Origin: DAOMOD01 sp964526035
GTDB taxonomy: Bacteria > Pseudomonadota > Gammaproteobacteria > Xanthomonadales > BPKI01
Assembly: GCA_964526035.1 (NCBI GenBank)
Contig: CAZGKE010000046.1
Span: 1-23,826, forward strand
Direction: 5' to 3'
DNA length: 23,826 nucleotides
Shown: piece after piece, positions 15,925 through 23,826 of the stretch
Layout of the letters: every line of letters starts with the position of its first letter
How positions within the stretch are numbered: position 1 is the stretch's first letter
Program-made: the position numbers and the translations under genes
Notes under the pieces: generated by a model
Told to the model about the DNA's origin: nothing
What the model saw: the letters and a program-made list of their open reading frames with translations, nothing else
The model's database searches: none

Positions 15925-18065
15925 TGCCTGCGCGCAAGGGGTTCGGGCTGAACGCGCGCTTTGCGCTGGTGGCGGTCTTCGGCCTGCTGCTCGTGAGTCT
16001 CATCACCATGCTGGCCTGGACCAACCTGTCACGCAGCGCGCGCGACCTTTCCGAGCTGAACAGCGTGGCCATGCGCGACCTGACCCGCCAGGCGCTGCGC
16101 CTGCGCGGCGAGGAGACTGCGCAGCTGCTTGCCGATGCCCTCACCAACCCGCTCTACTACTTCGATCTGCTCACCATCCGCGAGATCACGCGTTCCACCC
16201 TGCGCCAGCTCGACGTCGACTACGTGCTGGTGTTTGACGCCAAAGGGCAGGTGATCCACGACGGTTCCGGTGACATCCCCACCTTCGGCCAGCCGATGGA
16301 GGATGTCTTCGCCTGGGAGGCGATCCGCGCCAACGACACGGTCACGCAGTGGTCGGATACGGTGGTTGACGTCAGTCACCCGGTCACCCTGGGAGACGAC
16401 CGCCTGGGTGGCGTGCGCGTGGGCTATTCGCTGGCCGGCACCCTGGAGATCGCCGACGAGGCGCGTCGAGACCTGCTGGAGCGTTCGGCCGAAGCGCGCG
16501 AGCAGCAGCTGCGCATCACGCTGCTGGCGGTGACCGCGGTGCTGGTGCTCGGCATCGTGCTGTCCCTGCTGGTATCACGCGGTCTGGTCGTGCCGATCCG
16601 CAAACTGGCCGCCTGGGCCCGGGAGATCGAGAAGGGCAACTTCGAGAAGCGCCTGGACAGCGCTCGCAGCGATGAGGTCGGCGAGCTGATCCGTGGCTTC
16701 GCGCGCATGGGCGAGGGTGTCGCGCGGCATCATGACGACATTCGTCGTCTCGCCTATCTCGACAGTCTCACCGGGTTGCCCAATCGCCTGATGTTCCGGG
16801 AACTGCTCGACCGGCGCATGGCCGAGTCCCAGGGTCACGGCATGCCCTTGGCACTGCTGTTCGTGGATCTCGATGACTTCAAGCGCATCAACGACACCCT
16901 GGGCCACGATTCCGGCGATGAGGTTCTGGTACAGGCCGCCGAACGCCTGCGGCGCTGTCTGCAGGACGCCGAGGCGGCAGCGCGAGGCGAGGAGCCGGTG
17001 GCGGCGCGCTTCGGTGGAGACGAATTCGTGGTGCTGGTCGGCGGTGACGATGCGCGCGAGCATGCGGCGCATCTGTCCGAGGCCATCCTCGCTTCGCTGC
17101 GCGAACCGTTCGTGGCCAACGCGCGACAGGTGTTCCTCAATGCCTCGATCGGCATCACCGTGTTCCCCGACGATGCCACCAGTTCGCACATGCTGCTGAA
17201 GAACGGCGACATCGCCATGTACCAGGCCAAGGTGCACGGCAAGAACTGCTATCGGCACTTCAGCGCCCGCATGACGCGTGCCGCCGAGGATCGCATGGCG
17301 CTGGAACAGGACCTGCGTGGAGCCATCGACCGCGGCGAGTTCAGCCTGCACTACCAGCCGATCTTCGGGATCGGCAGCGGCCATCTGCTCGGCGCCGAGG
17401 CGCTGTTGCGCTGGCAGCATCCCGAGCGTGGACCGGTACCGCCGGCGGTCTTCGTGCCGGTCGCCGAGGACTGCGGGCTGATCGAGGAGATCGGTGCCTG
17501 GGTGCTGAGGCAGGCGTGCAGCGGAGCGCTGGAATGGCGACGCCCGGACGGCAGCCCGCCGTTTCTTGCGGTCAACCTTTCCGGGCGCCAGCTGCGCCGT
17601 GCGCGGCTGACCGGCGAGGTGGCGCAGGTGCTGCAGGACACTGGATTCCCTGCGGGGCGCCTGCACCTCGAGCTGTCGGAGAACACCCTGATCGGCGACG
17701 AGCCGGCCATCATTTCGCAGCTCACCGAGCTGCGCGCGCTTGGCGTGCAGGTGTGGCTGGACGATTTCGGCACCGGGTTTTCCGGACTCAGCCATCTGCG
17801 GCGCGTGCCGGTCGACGGCGTGAAGATCGACCGCAGCTTCGTCACCGACCTGCTGACCGACCCCGACGATCTGGCCCTGACTTCGGCGATCATCGCCATG
17901 GCACATTCGCTGGGGATGGTGGTGGTGGCGGAAGGCGTGGAAAGCGAGGGGCAGCTGGCGGTGCTGCGCGAACGCAACTGCGATTTCGCCCAGGGCTATT
18001 GGCTGGGGCGGCCACTTTCCGCCAGCGGTTTCGCACAGCGGCTGGAGTCGCCGGATGAAGCCTGA
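15921..18065 (+). CDS. Membrane GGDEF-EAL cyclic-di-GMP protein
   Basis: A 714-residue inner-membrane protein with both cyclase and phosphodiesterase domains. In order: TM1 (about 13-33), a periplasmic sensor of about 160 residues, TM2 (about 198-220), HAMP (about 222-275), GGDEF (about 285-440) and EAL (about 455-705). The catalytic GGDEF is intact at 365-369, without an RxxD inhibitory site. EAL at 493-495 and the further metal and catalytic residues are present: N in AVNLSG, E in ELSEN, DD in LDDFGTGFSG, K in VKIDRSF, E in VAEGVE and Q in AQGYWLG. Both activities are therefore possible, and the net direction cannot be told from sequence. The gene overlaps the binding-protein gene (ATGA), which implies translational coupling and a shared signal. 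A second ATG at 15924 is an alternative start. Confidence 0.94.
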   Translation: MMPARKGFGLNARFALVAVFGLLLVSLITMLAWTNLSRSARDLSELNSVAMRDLTRQALRLRGEETAQLLADALTNPLYYFDLLTIREITRSTLRQLDVDYVLVFDAKGQVIHDGSGDIPTFGQPMEDVFAWEAIRANDTVTQWSDTVVDVSHPVTLGDDRLGGVRVGYSLAGTLEIADEARRDLLERSAEAREQQLRITLLAVTAVLVLGIVLSLLVSRGLVVPIRKLAAWAREIEKGNFEKRLDSARSDEVGELIRGFARMGEGVARHHDDIRRLAYLDSLTGLPNRLMFRELLDRRMAESQGHGMPLALLFVDLDDFKRINDTLGHDSGDEVLVQAAERLRRCLQDAEAAARGEEPVAARFGGDEFVVLVGGDDAREHAAHLSEAILASLREPFVANARQVFLNASIGITVFPDDATSSHMLLKNGDIAMYQAKVHGKNCYRHFSARMTRAAEDRMALEQDLRGAIDRGEFSLHYQPIFGIGSGHLLGAEALLRWQHPERGPVPPAVFVPVAEDCGLIEEIGAWVLRQACSGALEWRRPDGSPPFLAVNLSGRQLRRARLTGEVAQVLQDTGFPAGRLHLELSENTLIGDEPAIISQLTELRALGVQVWLDDFGTGFSGLSHLRRVPVDGVKIDRSFVTDLLTDPDDLALTSAIIAMAHSLGMVVVAEGVESEGQLAVLRERNCDFAQGYWLGRPLSASGFAQRLESPDEA

Positions 18066-18094
18066 TCGCGCGCCCAACGAGCGTAGCTGAAACG

Positions 18095-19423
18095 ATGCGA
18101 GATTCATCGCCCGCCAGCCGCAAGGAAATCTTCGGCTGGGCGATGTTCGACTTCGCCAATCAGGCGTACACGCTGCTGATCATCACCGTCATATTCGGCG
18201 ACCTGTTCACCCGCGTGATCGTCGGCGATGTCGAAAACGACTATCGCTTGGGCAACCTGCTGTGGAGCCTTTCGCTGTCGGCCGGCTACCTGCTGGTGGT
18301 GCTCAGCGCACCGCTACTCGGCGCGGTGATGGATGTCTCGGCGCGGCGCAAGCGTTTCCTCTTCTTCAGCTACATCGGCACCGTTGTCAGCACCGCGGCG
18401 CTGTACTTCGTGGCGCCAGGCTATGTGCTCCTCGGTGTATTGCTGATCGTTCTATCCAACTACGCCTACTCCATCGGCGAGAGCTTCATTGCCGCATTCC
18501 TGCCCGATCTTGGCAAGCCCGAGGAACTGGGCAGGATCTCCGGATTCGGCTGGGCGCTGGGCTATGTCGGGGGCCTCGTGGCCACCGCTTTCGCGCTGCT
18601 GTTTCTTGGCGAAGTCAGCGCGGAAAACTTCGAGCGGGTGCGTTGGGTGGGTCCGTTCGCCGCGGTGTTCTTTCTGGTTTCAGCGATTCCAACCTTTCTC
18701 TGGCTGAAGGAGCGCGGAAGGCGGCGCAAGGTGTCGGGCAACCTTGGCTACCTGGCGCTGGGGCTGCGCCGCGTGCGTCGCACCTTCGCCGAGATCGGTC
18801 GCTACCGCGATCTGGCGGTCGCCATGAGTTCGATCTTCTTCTCCATGTGCGGCATCTACATCATTGTTGCCTTCACCTTCATCTACGGTGCGCAGGTCGT
18901 CGGCTGGGATGAACCGGTGCGGGTGCTGATGTTCGTGGTGGTGCAAATCACGGCCACTGCCGGCGCCCTGCTGTTCGGCTTCATCCAGGACCGCATCGGC
19001 GCCAAGATCACCTACGCGGTGACGCTTGGTCTGTGGATGCTGGCGGTGTTGCTGGTGTGGGCGACACCGGGGATCGCCGATTGGGGCAGTCGCACATTCA
19101 GCGCCGACTGGCAGGCGCAGTACGTGTTCCTTGCGGTGGGCGTGCTGGCCGGGTCCTGCCTGGGCTCGACGCAGTCGGCCGGACGCGCGCTGGTCGGCGT
19201 CCTGTCTCCGAAGTCCAAGGCCGCGGAACTGTTCGGCTTCTGGGGCCTGGTGAGCAAGGCGGCCGCCATTGTCGGACTGCTCGGACTGGGCCTGCTGCAG
19301 GCCTGGCTGGGCCTGCAGACGGCCATACTTTTCTGCGTGGTGCTGTTCGGCATGGCCCTGCTGGTCGTGCTGCCCCTCAATGAACGCCGCGGGCGCGCGC
19401 TGGTAACGCGCGAGGGCGCATGA
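18095..19423 (+). CDS. UMF1-type MFS transporter (Atg22-like)
   Basis: A 442-residue transporter of the major facilitator superfamily with about twelve helices. The N-terminus EIFGWAMFDFANQAYTLLIITVIF is the signature of the UMF1/Atg22-like group (COG2270). PLLGAVMDVSARRKRFL supplies the MFS loop 2-3 motif, and GRISGFGWALGYVGGL is another conserved stretch. Yeast Atg22 exports amino acids from the vacuole; the bacterial substrate is unknown. The gene begins 29 bases after the GGDEF-EAL gene and its stop overlaps the next start (ATGA), so it is at least co-transcribed with the small membrane protein downstream. Confidence 0.9.
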   Translation: MRDSSPASRKEIFGWAMFDFANQAYTLLIITVIFGDLFTRVIVGDVENDYRLGNLLWSLSLSAGYLLVVLSAPLLGAVMDVSARRKRFLFFSYIGTVVSTAALYFVAPGYVLLGVLLIVLSNYAYSIGESFIAAFLPDLGKPEELGRISGFGWALGYVGGLVATAFALLFLGEVSAENFERVRWVGPFAAVFFLVSAIPTFLWLKERGRRRKVSGNLGYLALGLRRVRRTFAEIGRYRDLAVAMSSIFFSMCGIYIIVAFTFIYGAQVVGWDEPVRVLMFVVVQITATAGALLFGFIQDRIGAKITYAVTLGLWMLAVLLVWATPGIADWGSRTFSADWQAQYVFLAVGVLAGSCLGSTQSAGRALVGVLSPKSKAAELFGFWGLVSKAAAIVGLLGLGLLQAWLGLQTAILFCVVLFGMALLVVLPLNERRGRALVTREGA

Positions 19424-20010
19424 TTCCGCTGTCGCTGAAGATCGCGTACAGCGCGATGACCGTCGTCGTGCTGGTGGTGTACTGGGTCCGCTACGGGCCG
19501 CGCAACTACCTGTGGTTCTCTGACGTGGCGCTGGTCGGTCTGGCGTTGGCGCTGTGGCTGGAGAGCGCATGGCTGGCGAGCATGATGGCGGTGGGCATGC
19601 TGGCGCTGGAGTCGTTCTGGAACCTGAGCTTTTTCGGCCAGCTGGTCACCGGACATCGCATCAGCGGGCTTACCGCCTACATGTTCGAGCGCGAGCGCCC
19701 GCTATGGCTGCGTGCGCTGTCGCTGTTCCACGTGCCGGTGCCCATCGTGATGGTGTATCTGCTGGTCGAACTGGGTTACCACCGTGACGCCTGGTGGGCC
19801 ATGGTCCTGCTGGCCTGGGCCGTCCTGCCCGCCAGCTATCTGGCGGCCACGCCGAAGGAGAACATCAACTGGACGCTTGGTCCGGGGCACGTGCAGACGT
19901 GGATGCCGCCCTTGCGCTATCTGTTGCTGCTGATGGCCGTCGTCTACCCCGTGCTGATTTTCCTGCCCACCCACCTGCTGCTGCTGTGGCTGGTGGCACC
20001 GGCCCCATGA
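19420..20010 (+). CDS. Six-TM membrane protein of unknown function
   Basis: A 196-residue hydrophobic protein with about six predicted helices. No domain is recognised. Conserved-looking features are WVRYGPRNYLWFSDVAL near residue 22, LESFWNLSFFGQL near residue 61, and a NINWTLGPG loop before the last two helices. The ATG overlaps the TGA of the UMF1 transporter by four bases, so the two are translationally coupled; it may be an accessory subunit of that transporter, which is inference. It converges with the GntP-family gene 18 bases away, and no terminator hairpin is obvious in that short gap. Confidence 0.8.
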   Translation: MIPLSLKIAYSAMTVVVLVVYWVRYGPRNYLWFSDVALVGLALALWLESAWLASMMAVGMLALESFWNLSFFGQLVTGHRISGLTAYMFERERPLWLRALSLFHVPVPIVMVYLLVELGYHRDAWWAMVLLAWAVLPASYLAATPKENINWTLGPGHVQTWMPPLRYLLLLMAVVYPVLIFLPTHLLLLWLVAPAP

Positions 20011-20028
20011 CGCCGGCGCAGGAAGGAC

Positions 20029-21408
20029 TCAGGAAACCATCGTTAGAACCGCGACACATGCCAGCGCTGCGATCACAGGAATCGCAACGGTGACCACGAA
20101 GATGTTGCGGTAGGCCTCCCGATGCGTCAGGCCCATGATCATCAGCATCGCGATCACGGCGCCGCAGTGCGGCAGCGAATCGATGCCGCCGGAGGCCACG
20201 GTTGCTATGCGGTGCAGGGTTTCCGGTTCCACGCCCATCTCGAGATATTTCGGTGCCAGCGTCTGCATGAAAATCTGCAGGCCACCGGACGCCGAACCGG
20301 TGATGCCGGCCACCACGCTGACCGAGGCAAATACGGAAAGCAGCGGCGGCAGGTCCAGCGCGATCACGCCCTGGGCGAAGGCGGCGAATCCCGGCGTCTG
20401 CACCACCACGCCGCCGAATCCGATCACCGCCGCGGTGTTGATCAGCGGCATGATCGAATCCTCAGTGCCCTTGCCGAGCAGGCCAACGGTGCCGCTGCGT
20501 ACGCTGGGGAACAGCACGATGGTAGTGAGGGTGCCGAACACCAGGGCAAGGCTCGGCCACAGGATCGGCTGGCTCTGGCTGAAGGCGACCAGCGCGCCGA
20601 GTCCGCTGTCAGACGGCGCAACCAGTCCGGATGCCAGCAACAGGCGCGGCACGATGATGGTGGCGAGCACCACCGCCAGCGGAACCGATGCCAGCAACCA
20701 CGAGGGCGCCGAGTCTGCCTGGCCGGCGAGCTGCGCCATGCGTTCGTCCTGGGCGTTCGGTGCGTATCCCTCGCCGGCGGCCTGGGCCAGTCGCCACTCG
20801 CGCTCCACGTACCAGATGCCGAGCGCGGCCATGATGGTGGCTGCGAACAGGCCGATCCAGGCGCCCGCAAACAGATCGGTGCCGAGCGCGCTGGCGGCAA
20901 TCACGTTGTGGATCGAAGGCGAGCCGGGCAGGGCGGTCATGGTGAAGGTCCCGGCGCCGAGCGCGGCCGCCGCCGCGTAGAGGCGCTTCGGGAGGTTGGC
21001 CTCGCGCATCAGCGCGATGCCCAGCGGGTACAGGGTGAAGATCACCACGAACACCACCACGCCGCCGTAGGTCAGCAGCGCCGCGGCCAGCACCGTCACC
21101 AGCAGCACGCGTTTCACGCCGAGACCGCGGGTGATGGCGAGCGCGATCGCGCTGGCCGCCTGGCTGGCCGCCATCATGCGTCCGAAAATGGCGCCGCACA
21201 GGAACAGGATGAAGAAGCGCCCGGCAAACGTGAAGGCGCCGAGCGGGCCGGTTGGATAGTGTTCCGACAGCGCCTTGGGCAGCGCAATGTCGTTGGTCAG
21301 CACCACCACGATGGAACACAGCAGCGAGGCCAGCAGGATGTTGACGCCGCGCAGCGCCATCAGGATCAGCAGCGCGAGCCCGAGCAGCAGGCCAAAGTTG
21401 GCAAGCAT
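20029..21408 (-). CDS. GntP-family permease
   Basis: A 459-residue inner-membrane protein with about twelve helices, of the gluconate/GntP-related transporter family (carboxylate:H+ symport). The family traits seen are an N-terminal LLLGLALLILMALRGVN, FFILFLCGAIFGRMM, TALPGSPSIHNVI and a C-terminal SGGIDSLPHCGAVIAML. The substrate could be gluconate or another hydroxy or short-chain acid such as hydroxybutyrate; it cannot be settled here because no metabolic gene lies beside it. A strong purine-rich ribosome-binding site (GGGGGGAGGA, read on the minus strand) precedes the ATG at 21406-21408. The gene follows greB by 36 bases on the same strand and is probably the last gene of that operon. Confidence 0.87.
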   Translation of the reverse strand: MLANFGLLLGLALLILMALRGVNILLASLLCSIVVVLTNDIALPKALSEHYPTGPLGAFTFAGRFFILFLCGAIFGRMMAASQAASAIALAITRGLGVKRVLLVTVLAAALLTYGGVVVFVVIFTLYPLGIALMREANLPKRLYAAAAALGAGTFTMTALPGSPSIHNVIAASALGTDLFAGAWIGLFAATIMAALGIWYVEREWRLAQAAGEGYAPNAQDERMAQLAGQADSAPSWLLASVPLAVVLATIIVPRLLLASGLVAPSDSGLGALVAFSQSQPILWPSLALVFGTLTTIVLFPSVRSGTVGLLGKGTEDSIMPLINTAAVIGFGGVVVQTPGFAAFAQGVIALDLPPLLSVFASVSVVAGITGSASGGLQIFMQTLAPKYLEMGVEPETLHRIATVASGGIDSLPHCGAVIAMLMIMGLTHREAYRNIFVVTVAIPVIAALACVAVLTMVS

Positions 21409-21444
21409 GGATGTCCTCCCCCCAGAGGTTGATGCGCAGGGAGC

Positions 21445-21957
21445 TTAGCTCAATTCTCCGGGCTGGTAGCGCACTTCAACCACGCACACGCACACCCGGC
21501 CTCCGGGAAGCTCCACTTCAACTTCTTCATCGATGCGGCGTTTCAGCAGGGCGCGCGCGAGCGGCGAGTCGACACTGATGAAGCCGAGTTTGGCGTCCGT
21601 TTCGTCGGGGCCGACGATGCGGTGAGTGCGGGTACTGCCATCGCCGTACTCCAGGGTTACGCTGGCGCCGAAGTACACCACGTCGGGATCTGCCGGAGGC
21701 TGGTCGACCACGCGCAACACGCCAAGGCGCTTGCTGAGGTAGCGCACGCGGCGGTCGATCTCTGCAAGCTGTTTCTTGCGGTAGATGTATTCGGCGTTTT
21801 CGGAGCGGTCGCCCTCGGCAGCGGCAGCCGAAAGCGCCGGAACCACCTCGCCGCGACGCTTCTGCCACAGGGCGTCGAGTTCGATCTTGAGCGTCTCGAG
21901 GCCGGCACGGGTGATCAGCGCCGTACTGTTTTCGGGAGGCGGACGCCAGCGACCCAT
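21445..21957 (-). CDS. greB: Transcript cleavage factor GreB
   Basis: Rescues backtracked RNA polymerase by stimulating cleavage of the RNA 3' end through the secondary channel. It has 170 residues, against 158 in E. coli. The N-terminus GRWRPP and the coiled-coil tip EGDRSENAEYIYRKKQLAEIDRR identify GreB rather than GreA. The acidic pair that holds the Mg ion is D50 and E53. The C-terminal FKBP-like domain (about 90-165) starts at VVYFGASVTLEYGDG. The start is 12 bases after the yjgR stop on the same strand, so it is probably co-transcribed with yjgR. No clear Shine-Dalgarno sequence is seen, consistent with coupling. Confidence 0.95.
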   Translation of the reverse strand: MGRWRPPPENSTALITRAGLETLKIELDALWQKRRGEVVPALSAAAAEGDRSENAEYIYRKKQLAEIDRRVRYLSKRLGVLRVVDQPPADPDVVYFGASVTLEYGDGSTRTHRIVGPDETDAKLGFISVDSPLARALLKRRIDEEVEVELPGGRVCVCVVEVRYQPGELS

Positions 21958-21969
21958 GGTGCGATATCG

Positions 21970-23460
21970 CTACTTCTTGCCGCCGAACAGCGAACCGAGC
22001 AGGCCGCGCACAAGAGTGCGGCCAATGGTGCTGCCGATGGTGCGCACGGTCGACTTGATCATCGCTTCGCCGACGCCCTGTCGATTGCTGGCGCGCGGCT
22101 TGGCGCGTTCGGCGGCCTTGCGCGCGGCCTCGGCCTCCTTGGACTTGGCCAGCGACTCGGCTTCGCGCGCGGCGGCCGCAGCCGATTCCTCGGCATGCTT
22201 CTTCAGCATTTCGTAAGCCGACTCGCGATCCACTGCCGTGTCGTACTTCGCGCCGACCGGGCTGCGGCTGCGGATCAGCGTGCGCTCTTCGGGCGTGATC
22301 GCGCCCATGCGGCAGCGCGGCGGGCAGATCAGCGCCTGCTGCACCGGCTGCGGAATGCCTTTCTCGCCGAGCATCGATACCAACGCTTCGCCGACACCCA
22401 ACGTGGTGATGGCCTGCACCACGTCGATGTTCGGGTTTGGCACGAAGGTTTCGGCGGCCACGCGCACCGCCTTCTGGTCGCGTGGAGTAAAGGCGCGAAG
22501 CGCATGCTGCACGCGATTGCCCAGCTGGCCGAGAATCTCGTTCGGCACGTCATCGGGATTCTGCGAGCAGAAGTACACGCCGACACCCTTGGAGCGGATC
22601 AGCCGCACCACCTGCTCGACGCGCTGGCGCAATTTCGGCGGGCAGTCGTTGAACAACAGGTGCGCCTCGTCGAACACGAACACCAGCTTGGGCAACGGTT
22701 GGTCGCCGACTTCAGGCAGCTTCTCGAACAGCTCCGACAGCAGCCACAGCAGGAAGCTCGAATACAGGCGCGGCTTCAGGATCAGCTGTTCGGCGGCGAG
22801 GATGTTGATGATGCCGCGGCCGCTCATGTCCTGGCGCATCAGGTCCATGAGATCCAGGCTGGGCTCGCCGAAGAAGCGCTCGGCGCCGTCGCTCTCCAGC
22901 CTGAGCAGGGCGCGTTGAATGGCGCCGATGCTGGCGGTATTGACCAGGCCGTACTGTGCGCTCACCTCCTGGCGATTCTCGGCGACGTGGTTGAGCAGAG
23001 CGCGCAGGTCCTTCATGTCGAGCAGCAGCAGGCCGTCGTCGTCGGCGACGCGGAACACCACGTTGAGCACGCCCTCCTGGGTGTCGTTGAGCTCAAGGAT
23101 GCGCGCCAGCAGGGTCGGACCCATCTCGGTGATGGTGGTGCGCACCGGGTGGCCGAGTTCGCCCCACAGGTCCCAGAACACCACCGGGCTGCCGCCTTGC
23201 TGGTAGTCACTGATGCCGATGGTCTCGACGCGCTCATCGATGCGCTGGTGCGGCGTGCCGGGCATGGCCATGCCGGCGATGTCGCCCTTGGCGTCGCCGA
23301 TCACCACCGGTACGCCGAGGCGCGAGAAGCCTTCCGCCATCACCAGCAGGGTCACCGATTTGCCGGTGCCGGTGGCGCCGGCGACCAAACCGTGGCGATT
23401 GCCGTAGCGGCCCTGCAGGAAGATCTGCTCGTCGCCCTTGCCGATGAGGATGTCGTTCAT
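21970..23460 (-). CDS. yjgR: YjgR-like HerA-type ATPase (DUF853)
   Basis: A 496-residue P-loop ATPase of the HerA/FtsK superfamily, YjgR (DUF853) branch. Walker A is GATGTGKS at 28-35. Walker B is LVFVFDEAH with the acidic pair at 264-265. YFCSQNPDDVPNEILGQLGNR is the sensor segment typical of the family. A charged Ala/Lys/Glu-rich linker (about 425-465) leads to a C-terminal glycine-rich end, GLLGSLFGGKK, which YjgR proteins share. Function in E. coli is not established. It is the first gene of a likely yjgR-greB-permease operon. Unlike HerA-NurA pairs, no nuclease is nearby. Confidence 0.92.
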   Translation of the reverse strand: MNDILIGKGDEQIFLQGRYGNRHGLVAGATGTGKSVTLLVMAEGFSRLGVPVVIGDAKGDIAGMAMPGTPHQRIDERVETIGISDYQQGGSPVVFWDLWGELGHPVRTTITEMGPTLLARILELNDTQEGVLNVVFRVADDDGLLLLDMKDLRALLNHVAENRQEVSAQYGLVNTASIGAIQRALLRLESDGAERFFGEPSLDLMDLMRQDMSGRGIINILAAEQLILKPRLYSSFLLWLLSELFEKLPEVGDQPLPKLVFVFDEAHLLFNDCPPKLRQRVEQVVRLIRSKGVGVYFCSQNPDDVPNEILGQLGNRVQHALRAFTPRDQKAVRVAAETFVPNPNIDVVQAITTLGVGEALVSMLGEKGIPQPVQQALICPPRCRMGAITPEERTLIRSRSPVGAKYDTAVDRESAYEMLKKHAEESAAAAAREAESLAKSKEAEAARKAAERAKPRASNRQGVGEAMIKSTVRTIGSTIGRTLVRGLLGSLFGGKK

Positions 23461-23485
23461 GGGTTGGTTCCGATGGGGATGGGGG

Positions 23486-23491
23486 ATTCTA
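23486..23491 (-). promoter_or_regulatory. Putative -10 box for yjgR
   Basis: TAGAAT on the minus strand, 26-31 bases before the ATG, would give a leader of about 20 bases. It is the same hexamer, followed by C, as that upstream of asnB. No clear -35 is seen. Confidence 0.3.
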
Positions 23492-23532
23492 ACGGGATGG
23501 GGGCGATCGGCTGCGATCGGGAGTGCGGTTTC

Positions 23533-23567
23533 GTTTTCAGTTTTCGGTTTTCAGTTTTCAGTTTTCA
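23533..23567. repeat. Tandem heptamer repeat, five copies of GTTTTCA
   Basis: Five 7-base units run in register from 23533 to 23567; the second unit reads GTTTTCG. The array lies between the divergent yjgR and lipoprotein genes and is AT-rich in a GC-rich background. The repeat is too short and regular for CRISPR. Its role is unknown. Confidence 0.9.
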
Positions 23568-23608
23568 GACGTCGGTCGGAGCCAAGACCGCTGCCAGACC
23601 CCTCACGG

Positions 23609-23637
23609 TTGCCGCGGACTGGCGTGACCGCTACCCT
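23609..23637 (+). promoter_or_regulatory. Candidate promoter for the terminal lipoprotein gene
   Basis: TTGCCG (23609-23614, 4 of 6) and TACCCT (23632-23637, 3 of 6) are 17 bases apart. The -10 ends seven bases before the ATG, which would give an almost leaderless transcript. Confidence 0.3.
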
Positions 23638-23644
23638 GCGCGGC

Positions 23645-23826
23645 ATGTCCAGACGCCGCTACCCCTACCTGCATGCAGGCTGTCTTTGCCTGCTGCCGCT
23701 CATCCTCTCGGCCTGCGCCACGAATCCGGCGCCGCGGGCCTCGGCCGTAGCCGACGAGTCCACCATCAACGCACTGTACGCGGTGATCGACGACGCCGTG
23801 GTGCGCTACCAGGATGGACTGCAGCA
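23645..23826 (+). CDS. Lipoprotein, N-terminal part (runs off the window)
   Basis: An ATG at 23645 opens a frame that continues to the window end (60 full codons). The N-terminus has Arg residues at 3-5, a hydrophobic segment and a lipobox LSAC with lipidated Cys24. The mature part begins ATNPAPRAS and then a helical stretch, ALYAVIDDAVVRYQDGLQ. The visible part is too short to assign a family. It is divergent from yjgR across 184 bases that contain the heptamer array. Confidence 0.7.
   Translation, partial: MSRRRYPYLHAGCLCLLPLILSACATNPAPRASAVADESTINALYAVIDDAVVRYQDGLQ

Noticed and set aside
16575..18107. 510-residue open frame opposite the GGDEF-EAL gene
   Set aside because: Antisense artefact with no recognisable motif.
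20122..21432. 436-residue plus-strand frame opposite the permease gene
   Set aside because: Very H/Q/R/G-rich and without domains; the minus-strand membrane protein is well supported.
21970..23460. HerA-type defence or DNA-end-processing system
   Set aside because: The ATPase matches the housekeeping YjgR type, with no NurA, Sir2 or nuclease partner beside it.
23533..23567. CRISPR array
   Set aside because: Seven-base units with no spacers and no cas genes; a simple tandem repeat.

Overview
The window looks like chromosomal DNA of a GC-rich gammaproteobacterium, most likely of the Xanthomonadales/Lysobacterales. The basis is the high-GC codon use, a GlnRS/GreB/YjgR/AsnB set of gammaproteobacterial type, an OxyR with cysteines at exactly residues 199 and 208, and a RAYT remnant. 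This placement is inference from protein resemblance only; no rRNA or marker search could be run.

Layout. Positions 1-360 hold mobile-element debris: the end of an IS3-type OrfA, two copies of a decayed repeat of about 50 bp, and the first third of a REP-associated tyrosine transposase, which breaks off next to glnS. glnS (minus) is followed by a divergent small DUF2007 protein. A plus-strand run then encodes a 7TMR-DISM/GGDEF diguanylate cyclase, an EamA transporter and MsrA. On the minus strand lie a nu-like glutathione S-transferase, an unknown lipoprotein and oxyR. oxyR diverges from a plus-strand peroxide-defence pair, ahpC (with a CxC resolving motif) and ahpD, and the region between them carries a good candidate OxyR operator and promoter. 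A secreted M1 aminopeptidase converges on asnB (minus). Divergent from asnB is a PhnD-type binding protein whose stop overlaps the start of a membrane GGDEF-EAL protein. After that come a UMF1-type MFS transporter and an overlapping small membrane protein. On the minus strand, yjgR, greB and a GntP-family permease form a likely operon. The window ends in a heptamer tandem repeat and the start of a lipoprotein gene.

How the genes work together. One theme is oxidative stress: OxyR senses peroxide, AhpC/AhpD remove it, and MsrA and the GST repair or buffer thiol and methionine damage. A second theme is cyclic-di-GMP signalling. There is one diguanylate cyclase with a 7TM sensor and one GGDEF-EAL protein that probably takes its input from the co-encoded periplasmic binding protein. 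The rest is housekeeping (glnS, asnB, greB) and transport.

I found no CRISPR array, rRNA, tRNA, prophage or clear defence system. The best candidate for an under-described system is the binding-protein/GGDEF-EAL pair; the UMF1/six-TM pair is second. Both are inferences from overlap and domain content. All gaps between genes are under 300 bases except the element-remnant region at the left end.
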